Both the position numbers and the translations under genes were made by a program. 64,000 nt of DNA from Dimorphilus gyrociliatus. Taxonomy: Eukaryota; Annelida; Polychaeta; Dinophilidae. The DNA is taken from NCBI GenBank assembly GCA_904063045.1, contig CAJFCJ010000019.1, forward strand, positions 1,875,700 through 1,939,699. Direction: 5' to 3'. Shown here piece by piece: positions 39,001 to 53,700 of the stretch (its first letter is position 1; each line of letters opens with the position of its first letter). Below the pieces are notes generated by a model that was given only the letters and a program-made list of their open reading frames with translations, was not told the origin of the DNA and did not search any database.

Positions 39001-41289
39001 CAGCCAGTATATGCTCTACAAAATTTTTCCAAGGATGATATTGAAAATGCACATAAACTGTGTTCAGGAAAACAGCTTACTAAAATCGAAATAGATCAAT
39101 GTATTTTCGATATTGTATATTCAGGAGATGTTTCAATGGCTTGTCAGTTTGTTTGGAACGTAAAACTATGTCCTAATCAATGCCTAAGTAGAGGCACCTG
39201 CTTAAATGGAACATGTATATGCGTTGATGGATGGTCCGGTGAATATTGTGAACAAGGTGATTGTGGCCTATGTGTAAATGGGAATTGTAGTGAAGGTTTC
39301 TGTATCTGTAATGATGGATTCGAAGGTCCAGCATGTGAAGATGAAGCAGTATGCGAAATGAACTGCTCTTACAACGGTGTTTGCGTTAAATCTGGTGTTT
39401 GCAGATGTAATGAAGGCTGGCTCTCTCCGAATTGCACTGAATTAGCGCAATGTTCTCTTGGTTGTGGAAATCATGGTCTCTGCATAGATGATGAAAAATG
39501 TAAGTGTAATCTTGGATATAATGGAACGAGCTGTTCTACTTTCAGTTGTGAAGTACTTAATCATTGCTCCGATCATGGATTTTGCCTTGACTTTGATACT
39601 TGTCTCTGCTTTAAAGGCTGGACAGGTGAAAGTTGTTCAATTCCTATATGTGACAATCAGTGCTCAGGAAACGGTGAATGTAACATGCCAGGAAATTGTT
39701 CGTGCCAAGTGGGATATTCTGGAAGTGACTGTAGCATGTTGGATAGCTGTCCTCAAGTTCGAAACTGTACGAATAATGGATTGTGCGTTAATGAAACAAT
39801 TTGTGCTTGTGACGAAGGGTTTGACGGGATAGACTGTAGTGTACCTGTATGTACTCCTCCATGCTCCGAAAATGGCACTTGTATAGAGCCAGATAGGTGC
39901 ACTTGCAATATGGGTTATACTGGTAAGACTTGTACGGAATTTTCGTGCGAGTCTCTCCAATACTGTTCAACTCATGGTAATTGTACTTCTTTCGATCAAT
40001 GCGAATGCGATGAAAATTGGACTGGGCCCTTGTGCGATATTCCTTTGTGTAAGGCTGTATCCAGTTGCTCAAAGAATGGTCAATGCATTGATGTAAATAC
40101 TTGTATTTGTGATAGGGGATTTGAAGGAGTGGACTGTAGTTCACGAGTGTCTAAAAATATGGCTCCTCCAAAGTTCTTCACTCAAGATCTTAACATAGAG
40201 GTGAAAGAAGACATTCAAGTGGGAGAATATTTAAAAGAAGTTTATGCCAATGATACTGATCCAGGAGAGGCGGGAACAGTTTCATACTTTTTGCTACCAA
40301 CAAATGCTCCTGTTACAATTGATAGTAGAACGGGTATATTAAAAACATTAGGAAAACTTCAACCCGGTCAATTTCATTTGGAAGTTGTTGCATCAGACAA
40401 TGGCATTCCAGCAAAGTCATCTTCAAAGAGTTTAAAGATGACCGTACTGGACATTAACGAATGTGCTACTATTTATAGCCCTCTAAACAACTTTCAGCTA
40501 ACAATCAATAGTAGTTTACCTTTAAATTCTACCCTATTTGACATCAACGTAACAGATAGTGACCTTGGAATTTTCTCAGAAATATTTGCAGCAATCAACT
40601 TCGAAGGATCAATATTAAAACCTTTTTTAGATATTGCTAATAATTCTTTGACATTAAAAACACTCCTTACGCCCCTTCCACACGGTCAATATAGAGTCAA
40701 ATTAATAGTTTTTGATGTGTCAGATGAACCTTGTTCAAGTACAATAACCTTTACAATAAATATTCTACCCCCGTATGCTGACAACGGAAATTTTGGGGAA
40801 AATCCAGATACTGATGACAACGAGAAGACAATTACCCTTTCTAGTTTAGCAACTTCTACACTTCAGGTTTCAACACAAGAATCTTCTACAAACCCTCAAA
40901 CTAATACTTATTTAAATACACATCTAATGACGTCATTAGGAAAATCTACTGAGTCAGAAAAAACGAATACGTTTTCATCAACCTCTCCATCAAGCGTCAC
41001 TCTAAGTACTCTAAACGACAAATCGTCGAAAACAGAAAGTTCTCAGCAAACGAAACTAAGTAGTGAGCAAACTTCAGTGTCACTTACCGATATATACACG
41101 GAACAAAGGGAAACCTCCAATACTCCAAGTAGAGAGTCAATTACGAAATCTATTTCTATTGCACAAAGAGCACCGATTTCCAAGTACTTACTAACAGGTT
41201 TAGGATTAACAATTGCATCATTATTAACAATTATAGCTGTCTCTATAACAACAATTATCAAAATGAAATATATACATTGGCATAAATAA
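27060..41289 (+). CDS. Giant Bark beetle/Anakonda-like receptor P2 (full set of modules)
   Basis: Fifteen exons keep frame: 27060-27473, 27539-27665, 27722-27878, 27948-28117, 28172-28338, 28391-28610, 28671-30857, 30934-32475, 32538-33283, 33367-33475, 33534-36670, 36722-37319, 37372-37530, 37607-37709, 37797-41289 (4442 aa). The ATG at 27060 opens a signal peptide (~1-24). Domains: SRCR1 (~115-185), beta-helix, SRCR2 (~850-935), beta-helix, SRCR3 (~1635-1720), MAM (CDFETPICNW, ~1950-2115), C-type lectin (~2395-2480) lacking the WND calcium motif, two EGFs, PSI-like (CGWCDSRQKCMPG, ~2570), an uncharacterised ~600 aa, Cys-rich region, vWD (GDPHLETLDG, ~3455), ten EGFs (~3736-4060), two cadherin-like repeats, Ser/Thr stalk, TM (~4407-4433) and a 9-residue tail KMKYIHWHK. 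It is the only copy with three SRCR modules, so probably nearest the ancestral layout. AATAAA at ~41406 is a likely poly(A) signal. Confidence 0.85.
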
Positions 41290-41758
41290 GAAAAACGTAT
41301 GATTCTCTGAAGAGAGAAATAGAGACAAGGAATGTTAATATTCATTAATTGTACTCAATGTTGTATATGTTTTACCAACAGTAAAATAGTGTCGGTTATA
41401 CTGCAAATAAAAATATCAAATTCTTATGTAATAGTACTCAATAGATGAAATTTTATCTTAATATTTCAATATGTAGTATTAAAACAAATGCAGTAAAAAG
41501 AAAAACATATTCATACCACATACACATGTATATATACTACTTACAAAACTACTCATCTAAAAAGATATAAGCTTTTTGATCAGTTGTTCAAAAACTTTAC
41601 AAATAGCTGGTGCTAATGAATTAGCCAAAAGCTATTAGAGATATTTCAAAGAAATTGCCTTACACGACAAACTTCAGAGGTTTATCAGCAGAGGAGATAT
41701 TCTTGGAAGTTGACGTTGTAATTGTTTATCAATTATCAATAGAAAAAACGTTTCAAAG
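41290..41758. other. Intergenic between P2 and P3
   Basis: 469 bases between tandem receptors. It holds the P2 poly(A) signal (AATAAA, ~41406-41411) and presumably the P3 promoter. No ORF or repeat recognised. Confidence 0.5.
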
Positions 41759-44700
41759 ATGCATTTTGCATTTATCTTATTGATTGTAATAAATTTACAA
41801 TCGATATTGACGGAAAACATCTCTCCTGATAATAATAATCAAGATTTGGAGTTGTACTCAAAGACCTACTTTATTGAAGGTGTTGTTAAACCTAAATCAT
41901 TAGCTATAAAGGAGGGTGCAAAGTTAATATTTCAAAGTGATCAAAGTCGAATTGTTATTGAAAATGGTAAAGTTATAATAAATGGTACAAGAAGTCATAA
42001 CGTCTTTGGACTTTATCATAATAACGAAAAGAGTAAAGAATATATAAAAGCCCAATATACTCATAAGTTGAAGAAAAGTATTGAAATATAAATTGTATGA
42101 TAGCATAGACCTTATTTTATTGATATTACTTTTACATTATAGAATTGGATTATATTGAATATATTCCACTAATCAGAAATGAAAGTGTTGATGGATTTAA
42201 CGATAAAACGAATGTTAATTATGTAAAGATATGCAGAGAACAATTACATTCCATTGATACAATAGGAAAGGTTTTATTAATTTTTCTCATCTAAATATTG
42301 TCTATAGATCAATTTAAACCTTTTCTTTTATCGTTATCGTTTTTAAGCTTGCAAGCGAATATTTAGGATACGATAAGGATAGAAAATTCGAAATAATAGA
42401 CGAAAAGGAGAGAGATAGATGCTGTATACTCGAATGTTTATCGCATGGCCTAGATATTCGAGAATGTGTTATTAAATGTATGTAAATTACTTTTTTTGAT
42501 GTTTTTCTAAATTCCTATAGGCCTAGATTAATTGATTTATTTTTTTTAGATGAGAAAATTGATTATCCATTGAAAATTAAAAGTTCAACTTCGAGGTTAC
42601 GATATGGAATTGTTATAAAAAATTCAAAACAAGTATTTATCAACCATTTTGAAGGAGTAAGAATTGGATTGCATATATTTAACTCAAGAATTGAATTAGT
42701 AAAGTAAATAAATTATTAGAATATCTTCTTCTTCTATTTTATCCTTCCTCTTTTAGATCTATAAAACTAGAGGATGTATCGTTCTCCAAAGCGGCACTGC
42801 TTATTGAAAATCAAAGACGAAATGATGAATCCTCTTTATATTTAAGTAACATCCATGTTAAAAATAACTCCAATTTTGGTTTGTACATTGATTTTCCTGG
42901 AAAAGTGCATTTGAGTAAGTTTTCTGCCAGAAAAAACAAATTAGCTGGAATATTTTTGACATCAACCGTAACACTTATTCAACCGAGTGGTGTTATTACA
43001 AAATTAAACGATTTAGACTGTTTAACGTGCGATTCAAATCTTTGGCATTCAATATTTTTTCAACTTAATTATCAAAAGCCAACGAAGAAGGTGATAATTG
43101 ATTACAAATCATTTTTTAATATCATTTATTTATATACCAATCTAGATTCTAAAAGCAAGAAGCGGAGACGTTATTTATGTAGAAATATATAAATCGAATA
43201 ATCCTATTAATATAACAATTAGAGATGGAAAAGATGAAAATTCACCAATTATTCTTCACAATTGCCAATGGACTAGCGATAAGAATATTCGTCTTGAATC
43301 AACTGGTCAATATTTAACAATATTAACCGAACCAATAATTAATTCGAATAAGGTTATAATCTTTCTAAAATCAGTTAAACCTAAATCAACATTTACGGTT
43401 ATAAATCATGGAGAGACGCACAAAAATGACTATGGATTAATTATTTATAATTTAAATTATCCTATATATATAAAAAATTTAGACGTTGATAAGAATAATG
43501 AAAATGGATTATCAATTTATAATCCCATTTTTCATACTATAATAAGGCATAGTAGATTTACCGGAAATGAAAAAGGATTAAGATTAGCCTACGAATGGGG
43601 TTCGCAAACTATTGAAAATAGTACATTCTCATCGAATAAGAACGAAGCTATAGATATTACAAAAGAAGATAGTGAACAACTAAATAGTAATATTAAGATT
43701 AGCAATAATACGTTGAATAATCATAAAACACATACAACAATTCATATTGAAACAAAAGGCGTTTCTAGTGTAAATATTGAAAATAATAAGTTTATTAATG
43801 GAAGAGCTACAGATATCAAATTGAAAAATCATAATGATAAGAAATCGAAAACAGTAAATTTTATTGTAAGAAACAATAGATTTTCTTGTAAGGATGCTAC
43901 TAAGGATTATATTATCAGTTGTAATGGAATATCATCAATAGAGATAATGAAAAATATCGTTGAGAATTCGAAGAAAGGATTTTTAAGAATTATGAATAGA
44001 TTAAACGAAAGCAGTGATATTTATATTAGAGATAACACAGTGAAACATTGTTTAATACCAAAGCATATAATTGATATTGGGAGAAAAGCTGAATTTAATA
44101 ATAGAGATTTAGTTAGAATTAAGAGAAATTCATTTATCGGTAACTATCCAAGAGAAATTGATCATTCGAATAAGCAAACAGCAATTATCGTAATAAATGT
44201 TTACGATATAAGGATAAATGAAAATATATTTGATAATTATAAGTTTGATAGAGAATTAACTCTACCGAATTCATTAGCAAATAGTGAAATTATCATAAAT
44301 AAGAATGTAGACGCTAGAGAGAACTATTGGAGAGATGTAAACGTTTTAAATTGTGTTGACGGTCATTTTTCATCGTATAATTATAGAGGAGTACTACTTT
44401 CTCCAATATATTTAGATAAAAATCTCACAATTCTAAAAGACATTTCATTGGAGACTAATGGAAAAGAGAGATTTGAAGGGGACTTTAATAGCGACATTAT
44501 TATTACCAGTGGAGAGTATAGAATGACTCGCAATTGTCGTATCTTAAAAAGAGCTAAAGTTACCATACAACCTGGTGTTGTAATTAGAGCATCACCGAAT
44601 ACTGGTATAGAAGTTTATGGTCAATTAGAGATTCTAGGAACTCCTTCGTCAAGAGTTATTATAAAATTAGACAGTGCACCCGACAACGACACTGTCAATA

Positions 44701-47700
44701 TACATAGAGACAGTAGAGTAGAAATTATAAAATCTAAAGAGTCGATGTTTGTTTGCTATACGAATGACGAATCTATTGCACCTTTTAAAGCGCTTTGCAA
44801 AGCGGCCGGCTATGGCGTATACGAAAAACATTCATTCAAATTTGTAGATAATAGCGTAAATGGTTGGAAAGTTGAATGTACAAATGACAAATACGATAAT
44901 TGTATTGTAAAGAAAGCCAAATGTACCGATGGATATTTGACGTTGAGATGCGGTAAACAGCAAGAATGGTCTGGTATAAATTATCTTATTAATTCAAAAT
45001 CAAGTATTATACAAGGTTTAACCTTAATTGGTTCTGGCCGATTAGGGCACGATCTATTTTTTGAATTATTCCAACATGAATTAAAAGATATTAGAATTCT
45101 ATCGAAAAGTTCAAAGAATTTATTAATATTGCAATCAAAATTGGAGAATATATTAAAGATTAACGATTTAGAAATATATTCAACGAAAGTTAATGGAAAA
45201 ACGATTATTAATGCTTTAAATGTTCAATTTAATGGATTAAAGCTGTTTAATACAAAGGTTGTTTTGGGTCATTATAGGAAAATTGATTTTCTTCATTATT
45301 TCAATAGAGACGAAGATAGAATAAGTAATATCGAAAAATGCCCAAAAGTTCCTTTCTATATTAAGCGTGGTGAACAATTAATATTAAGAATATTAATACA
45401 CAAGGGTTTATCTTCAAAGTGTAATTTGGAAATGTTAACTCAAAAGAATAATAGATTAATGCTATATATCTTTCCTATAAGATATAATTCAAGAAAATCT
45501 ATTGGATGGATTGAAGATAAGAATAATAAATATCCTATAACCAGTGAACCTTTTAATTATTTGGCATATAATAGAGTAAATGTTATACTAAATTCAGGAG
45601 ATTATATAGCTCATTATATAATCGTTAATACCGAAACTTTGTATATTACACTACCAAGAATTGAAAATAATTTAATGATACAGAATTCATCGTTTAAATC
45701 TAATGGAGAATATGTTAATTATATTGAATTTGATACGAATTTCAATTATAATATCGATATAAAAACAACAAATTTTACGTATGGAAAATATTTAATTTAT
45801 TCAAATCGTAAAATCTTCTCGAATAATAATTTAACATTAAAATATTCAAATATTAAATATTTGCATCATATTTCGCCGAAACCAATTAAAAATATGATTA
45901 TAAAAGATTGCCATTTTAAAGGAACTCATCATCCTTTTCATATTCATTCAAAAGAGATAATTAACTATCCAATTACAATTGAATTTTTAGATAATTATAT
46001 AACTGTTGAAATGGAAAATCCATTCAAGTATGGACAATTGAAATTTCGAAATTCAAATAAGAATAATTGCCTTATTAGAATTATTAATAATAGATTTAAT
46101 GATAAAAGAATATACCAGAGGAAACCATTGAAAAATTACCTTAATTTAAATGTTGATTGTCAAATAAGAATTGAAGAAAATAGATTTATAAACTTTCATT
46201 ATTATCATTCTATTTTACATATAAAAACATTAAATAATCATATAAATTTAATGGATAAAATGAATAGAAGAAAGGATGTTATCATTAAGAAGAATTCATT
46301 TGAAAATATTAATAATATTTCGAATTGTATTGAATTTCATTTGGTTAGAAGTTCACTTGAGATGATTGAAAATAATTTTACATCTTGTTTAACAAGTCAA
46401 AGTATTCTAAATTTGAATATATTCGACGATAATAGAAAATATTATAATCTAAAAGGAAACGCTATCGTTCAATGTTCAACGAAACATCTAATTAATATAG
46501 CCGGTAATATTATTCCAATTATTGAATTGAATAACTTTAATAGCGTTTGTAAATTCTATTTACATTTAAAAACTATATGCCCAATTAGAAAAGAGAAAAG
46601 TTGCATCTATAATATTCCGTATAATTATTGGGGTTCTCGTAAGAATTTATACGAGAGATTTTACGATGGAAATTACGATTCTTTCTTACCCAGACTAGAT
46701 CCGTCACCAATCTATTTAACAGAAAATTTTACCCTTAAAACCCAAATTGAAAATTTAAATGAAAAATATAGAATACACCTTAGCGGATATATACAAGGAG
46801 ATTATCTCTTAAAAAATTCAATAGTACTTACGGGAAATGTTATTATTGAAGATAATCTGGAAATCTCTAGACAACAAGATATTGAGATTATATTTAAAAA
46901 ATGCCATAATCTATTGATAATACGCGGTAGACTTACATTTGGAAAAGTTACTGATTTAGAAAAGAAGTCTACTTTAAAATTTACATGTTTAGATAGAAAA
47001 GATAATTTACCAAATGTTTATTATTATCAAAGTCAATTTCCGGTTGTTTTTGATAATTTAATAATAAAAAATGTAAATTTTATATTTATGGGTACACCTC
47101 CTCCGAAAATTGAAAATTGTATATTCGAAAGGGCACATATCAAATTGATAAGGACTTTTGGAGAAAATGATAATTTCACTGTAAAGAATGCTAAATTTAC
47201 ATCGTCGAATAATGGAAAAAATGATTATATTTCATTAGTACAGAATCGTCATGATACTATTATAGAGAATAGTCATTTTAAAGATGGATATTCAGCTGTT
47301 CGTTGGAGTAGCGATAATAAAGATTCAACTTATAGTAAATTGAATTGGCCTACTTTGTTTCTTTGTATATATGGATCTATTTATGAATTTTCGGAGAATG
47401 ATTACGGTTTATCGCTCGACGTTGAACATTTAGAAAGATATAACGCTGTTGGATGTTCAACTGAATTTATTTCGCCTATAAATCATATTATAAAGATTAT
47501 AATTGAAACTGAATTAGACGATAGATTATCGCTTGTTAAGATATACGATGAATTGGGTAACGTATTAGTAAATGGTAAATTAAGACAAGCTAAAACTATT
47601 ATATACTCTGAAACTAGAAAGATTAAAATTGAACTTAATTCAAAGACAAACTATCATTCTGACTTTAAACTATTCATTCAACCTGTTAAAGAATCTTCCT

Positions 47701-50700
47701 ACCTATGTACATTCGAAGGATCGAATTGCGAATGGAAAATTCCAAATATACTACCAAAATCATATTCATATTTTAATCGAATTCAATCCGCAAACGTAAA
47801 TTTTATAGATGGATTTAAATACGATGCAACCTATCCATCTTCGACCAATGGTCATTATTTTGCAATGAATATTAAAAGTGAAGGGGATATTTTGGCAATT
47901 CCGGAAATTTATGGGAAAATCTTTGATTCAATGCATAATCTATGCTATTTTAAAATGTACGCTTACAGTTCACATCCGAATCAAGTATTACTCATATCCG
48001 TTGATATATTCGACGCTTATGGACCTAATCTGCACCTAAAGACAATAGATTTAACAAACGACTGGAAATTATATAGAATACGCTTGAAAATTGTTAAAAA
48101 TAGAAAATTTCGTTTAATTATCAAAACTTCCAGTGAATTAGAATCAAATATTGTTATCGGAATTGATAATACGGATTACGAAGAGTGTAGGAATGAAAAT
48201 AAGCAAGTTCAAATAACTGATACTACATTTAGTAGTATTAGTGAAGAGTCTATTCAAATTATTAATAAAGAATACGGTAATAGTATTAAGATAATACTGG
48301 AAAAATTGAACTTTAATATTGGATTTAATTCAATTGATATCAATGTCTATAACGCTTTAATACTTATTAGAAATTCAAATTTAACTTCTTTAGATTATCT
48401 TAATCTACAATTTAATTCGGATAAGAGATCAAAAGTTATCTATACTCAAAATGAAGTAATTAGCGATATATCCAAACATTTTATATTCAAATTAGAAAAT
48501 AACGGAAATGGTCAAGTAACGAGTCTAATTGAAAAGAGTATATTCGATATAGTATTGAGATCAACTACATTAATATCAATTAGAAATACTTATCTTTCCC
48601 TTGACAATAACCTATTTGAAATTGTCGTTAACGGGCCATACGAGAAAACTATTATTAATCATCAGTCGCCAAATTATGGATTGAAAATAACGAATTGTAT
48701 CTTTCTTACGCAGAGTAAAATTAAAATCATTTCTTCCAGATCACGAAAGATTCTCTTCAATAATAATATTGTCGAATACGGAACAATTGATATTAAATTA
48801 AGAATGGACGAACATCTCTCTCTGCAACGTAATTGGTGGGGAACGAGAAAGATGAATATTATCACTAAACGAATTATTCATAAGGAAAGTGATAAAAATT
48901 TAAGATTTGCTCTCAAACCAATATTTGAATTTGAACCTAACAGTATGTATCTATCTGTTGGATGTCCTATAAAATGGTTTGAATATAGAGGCTATTGTTT
49001 CTATTACCATCTTTCGCCGGCAAGTTACGAAGTTGCCTATGAATTTTGCGATCGTCAATACTCAACTCTTCTAACAAGAAAGGATTTGATTGAAAATCAA
49101 CAACTATCTTCTTGGATCAAATATAAACACTTTAATGGTTTCCATATCAATGATATATGGACGTTAAACGGACGATATAAATATAAACAAACGGCCTCTT
49201 GGATTTGTAAAAGGAAAAACTCTGGAATATGCCCCTTCAATTGCTTTAAAAGAGGTACTTGTTCGAGAGGTGTTTGCCATTGTCATAGTGGATGGGAGGG
49301 AACATATTGTACAAAGTTTACTTGTAAACAAATTGAAAATTGTTCGAATCACGGAAGTTGTACGGGACCGAACGAATGTAAATGTAATCCAGGTTGGCAC
49401 GGTCCAACTTGTGGACAATCGAAATGCTCTAGATATTCAACATGTTATGATTGTACAAGAAATTCAGGTTGCGGTTGGTGCGATTCAATAGCGAAATGTA
49501 TGCCAGGAAATCCGAAAGAATCGTTTTTCGACTGCAAAAATCATAGTTGGTTCTATAGGAGTTGTTTAACACTCTCAACAGGAGGTTGCTCAAAATTTAT
49601 ACAAAAAATAAATTGCGAAGATTATTGTAGATGGTCGGAAAGTTCATTGTGCAAACAATGCAGAGAATTTGAAACATGTTTCAACTTGGATTCATTAGAT
49701 TGTTCACCATTAAACGAATCACTCTGTCCTGGAGGTATTCCAAAATTTGACTTTTACGGACCATTTAACAAATTAAACTCAATAAAATTGAATGAAAATT
49801 TAATATCTATCGACGATGATAAATTATACAGATGTAATTTAAATGCTAAACAACATTTTAATGGAAACAATTACGAAATACTAATTATACCTAGAATAGT
49901 TGAATACGAAAGAGGTTCTGTAATATATAGTTCAAAAATATCTGGTATAATGCATAAAGTAATTGATTATGAATTAAAATTGAATAATTATACATTGGTA
50001 TATGGAGAATATATATTACCTTACGATCTATTAAATTCTGGACATTATAAATTTGATGGTAACGTTATTAATAAATTTAATAATATCTATTATTCTGGTA
50101 AATTAATAACAAACGATGATATTGATAAATTGAAAATGAACTTAAAGGAGTATATGTACACAAATATAGATCAATATAAATCGTATAAGATAATCGGAAA
50201 GGATTATTTATATAAGGGAGAAAGAATTGTTTATTCTTATTATTTAATAACGAAATATAATAAAGCAAAGATAAACGATATTCTCATTTCGAAAACGTCA
50301 AAAGGATTTTTGGAAGAGATTGAAAATAAAAGAAAATATAAGAATATCGATTTAATTATTGAAACAAAATTTCTTAATGGAATTAATGGAGTTTATATAA
50401 AAAAATTTAATAATATCTCTGAATTAGAATCGAAGCTTACTTGCGATATGAATAATAATAAATATGGATTATATTATTTAAATTATACTGATAATTTAAA
50501 TGAATATGATTTAGTAGTTAATAAGAAAGAATCGCCACTATTATCTATTGTTAAACAATCAAAATCTATTGGTAATAATTGGTATTTAATAGAATTAATT
50601 GATTTGTTTACAATACCTATAAATTTTAATAATCAACAATTTAATTGGAATGATTATAAGATTATTACAGATGAGAATGCAATAACTGATCCTTCAACGT

Positions 50701-53700
50701 TTGCGAAGAGATTAAATAATACGTTTATATTGGACGATTGTATAATAAATTTAAATGGAAAATTAACGGAATTTTTTAATTTTGGTACTGAAATTAGAGT
50801 ACTACCGTATGAATCATTAATTGATCAAGTAAAGTTAAATGTTCAATTAAATTTTAGCTTTAAACTCAATTTAATAGCTATTCCCAATAATCGAATGGAA
50901 ACGACAGTTAAAATTGATAGAGAACGATTCGGTTATCAAATGAGAAAGTATTTTACAATAAATTTCTTAAATGTTGATATATTAGGAGTTATCGATTTGG
51001 TTAATGTCGATTTGGACTTGCTAGAGGGACTAATCGTTGGAAAAGTCATGGGAAATGCATCAATTTCAATAATAAATGAGTGCTTTCTGACTTTTGCCTA
51101 TCGTAGAGGAAACGGTCTAAATATTATTGATAATGAATCAAGCTTTAAATTAATGTTCGCTAATCATTCTGGCGAGTGGAATGATACGATGGATCTTACA
51201 GCCAGTTTAAAAATTAATTTTAACATTAAATGGCCTTATTTAAATTCTAATCAAGATACGCTGAGGGGTAGAAACTCAATTTATAAATGGCAACAAGATG
51301 CACCATTAAATTCAATAGAGAACTGGTTAAAACGCATAGAAGAATCTTCACTATCAAATGATAATTCTAATAGAAAATCTTTAATATCTATCGAAAGAAT
51401 CCAAGAAATTAATTACAAATGTTACGTTAGTAGGATTCGAAAGACTTTTGTTAAAAAGTTTACAATTTCAACGGGTTTAAGTGATATTATTGGAAAATTT
51501 GAATTTTTCAACGAATCCGATCATAGAATTATTCAATTGACGAATTTCGGTAAAACTCTTCAAGATAAAAACGCAGATATTCGAGGAGATAAATGGAAAA
51601 GTCTATGCCCTTTTCACTACGATAAATCCGACTATGGAATGTTTGGGCTAGTTTACGAAAAATATAATATTTGCCTACACACTTGTACTTGTCCAAACGG
51701 AGAATACGGCCAAACTCTAATAGATGGAGAATGTTCGTGTTGTCCTGATGGTACACCCAGGCCATTTGATAATTTAAATTTCGAATGCCCTTGCATCTGC
51801 CCAAATGGCAGAAAATCAACTACTGGACCAAAAGGATGCCGTTGTAAGTCTTGTAAGGTTTGTCCCGATGGTAGGAGACCTCCAATAGGACCTGACGGAA
51901 GTTGTTTATGCGACAACGAATGCGGAATTGACGGTCTTTGTACACTAGGACGTACCGGTTTGCAATGCGATCAACCGTCCTGTCACTCTCTGAACAATTG
52001 TAACGGTCACGGAGTTTGCTTAAATACGAATGATTGCGGATCGTATTGCGCCTGTTTTCCCAATTGGATAGGTCCTAGTTGTGCGATAAGGGAGCATAAG
52101 ACTAGCAGGGGGTCGCCTAGCTTAGAAACTCTTGATGGTAAATCATACGAATTTTTTAGTATTGGACAGTTTTGGGGATGTATTTCGAATGTTATTAGCT
52201 ATCAATTACGATTTTTTGGTTATAAAACAACATCATTTATTGGAGCTATAGCAATAAGATTGGGAAAGTCTGATATATTAACTGTAAATGGTAAGCTGAA
52301 AGCGAAAATTACAGAACCTCCAACGATTAAATTAAATGGTAAAGAGATACTGAGCGAATATACGAATAAATTTAGTAAAAATTTCAAAAACACCGGCTTC
52401 GTATTGGATATAGATATGACAGAAAACGAACATATATTCACAATAATATCAATAACCCATTTTAATGGTTCAGTCTTATCAGTAATTGCAGATTATAGTC
52501 CCAAAATGAACAGACAATATTTAACTGTAAGTCTATTAGCCGGAGTAGATATGATGAACAATACGAAAGGATTATGCGGAGTAATGAATGACAATACGGC
52601 GGATGATTTTATGGGACGCAATGGTACAATTTTTACTTCTGTTGTCGACTTCATAGAATCTTGGAGAATTGCAAAAATGAGCCGAGAGAATGGAGGATTA
52701 GCCAATTCATGGTCGGAAATTGCATCTAATTTCCATTATGAAGATAGAATTGACCCTTTGTACGTTAATTCTAACCATCTGCCCAGATACATTTTAGATA
52801 ATATTGATGATAATCAATATAAGATGGCTGAAAATCTTTGCGAAACAGCTAAATTAATGGGAAAAGAAAAAATGAGTTGTGTATATAATGTTATAATTTC
52901 AGGGGAGGTCAATATTGCAAAGCATTTAACCTATAAATTAAGGGATTGTCGCGAAAATTGCTCCCTTCGAGGAGAATGCTACAATGGAAAATGTATATGC
53001 ATGAATGGGTGGTCAAGTGATGTTTGTAACGAAAGAAAATGCGTTGGCTGTTCAAACGGCATCTGTTCTGTTGGCTTTTGTCGTTGTAATCCAGGTTACG
53101 AGGGTCCAACATGTGATTATAAAGCTGATTGTATACCAGAATGCAAAAATGGAGGGTTATGCGTCAAATCCGGCCTTTGTAAATGTACGGATGGATGGAC
53201 CTCACCTGATTGCTCGGTAAAGGCTCATTGTTCAAAAGAGTGTTTGAATGGTGGTATTTGCGTCGACAACGATATATGTAAATGTCCTCCCGGATACAAT
53301 GGGACAAGCTGCGAGAATTATAGCTGTGAATTAAGAAATTGGTGCTCTGGCCATGGAATGTGTATCGATTATGATAAATGCCTTTGCTTTACTGGATGGA
53401 AAGGATTATCGTGCTCCAAACCCTTATGTCCTAAAGACTGTTCCGGTCGGGGGAAATGTCTGACATCTGGTGAATGCGATTGTAACATTGGATATGAAGG
53501 TTCCGATTGTAGTTTCAGAAAGGCGTGTTCCGTAAAGTCTAATTGCTATAAAAACGGCATATGCAAAAGTGATGATGAATGTCTATGCGATTACGGCTAT
53601 TCTACCGATTGCGAGAAAGAAAGTAGTTGTCAACTGTGTCCCAATGGACTATGTCAATCGAACGGAAATTGTGAATGTTCAAAGAGATATTTCAAAAAGG

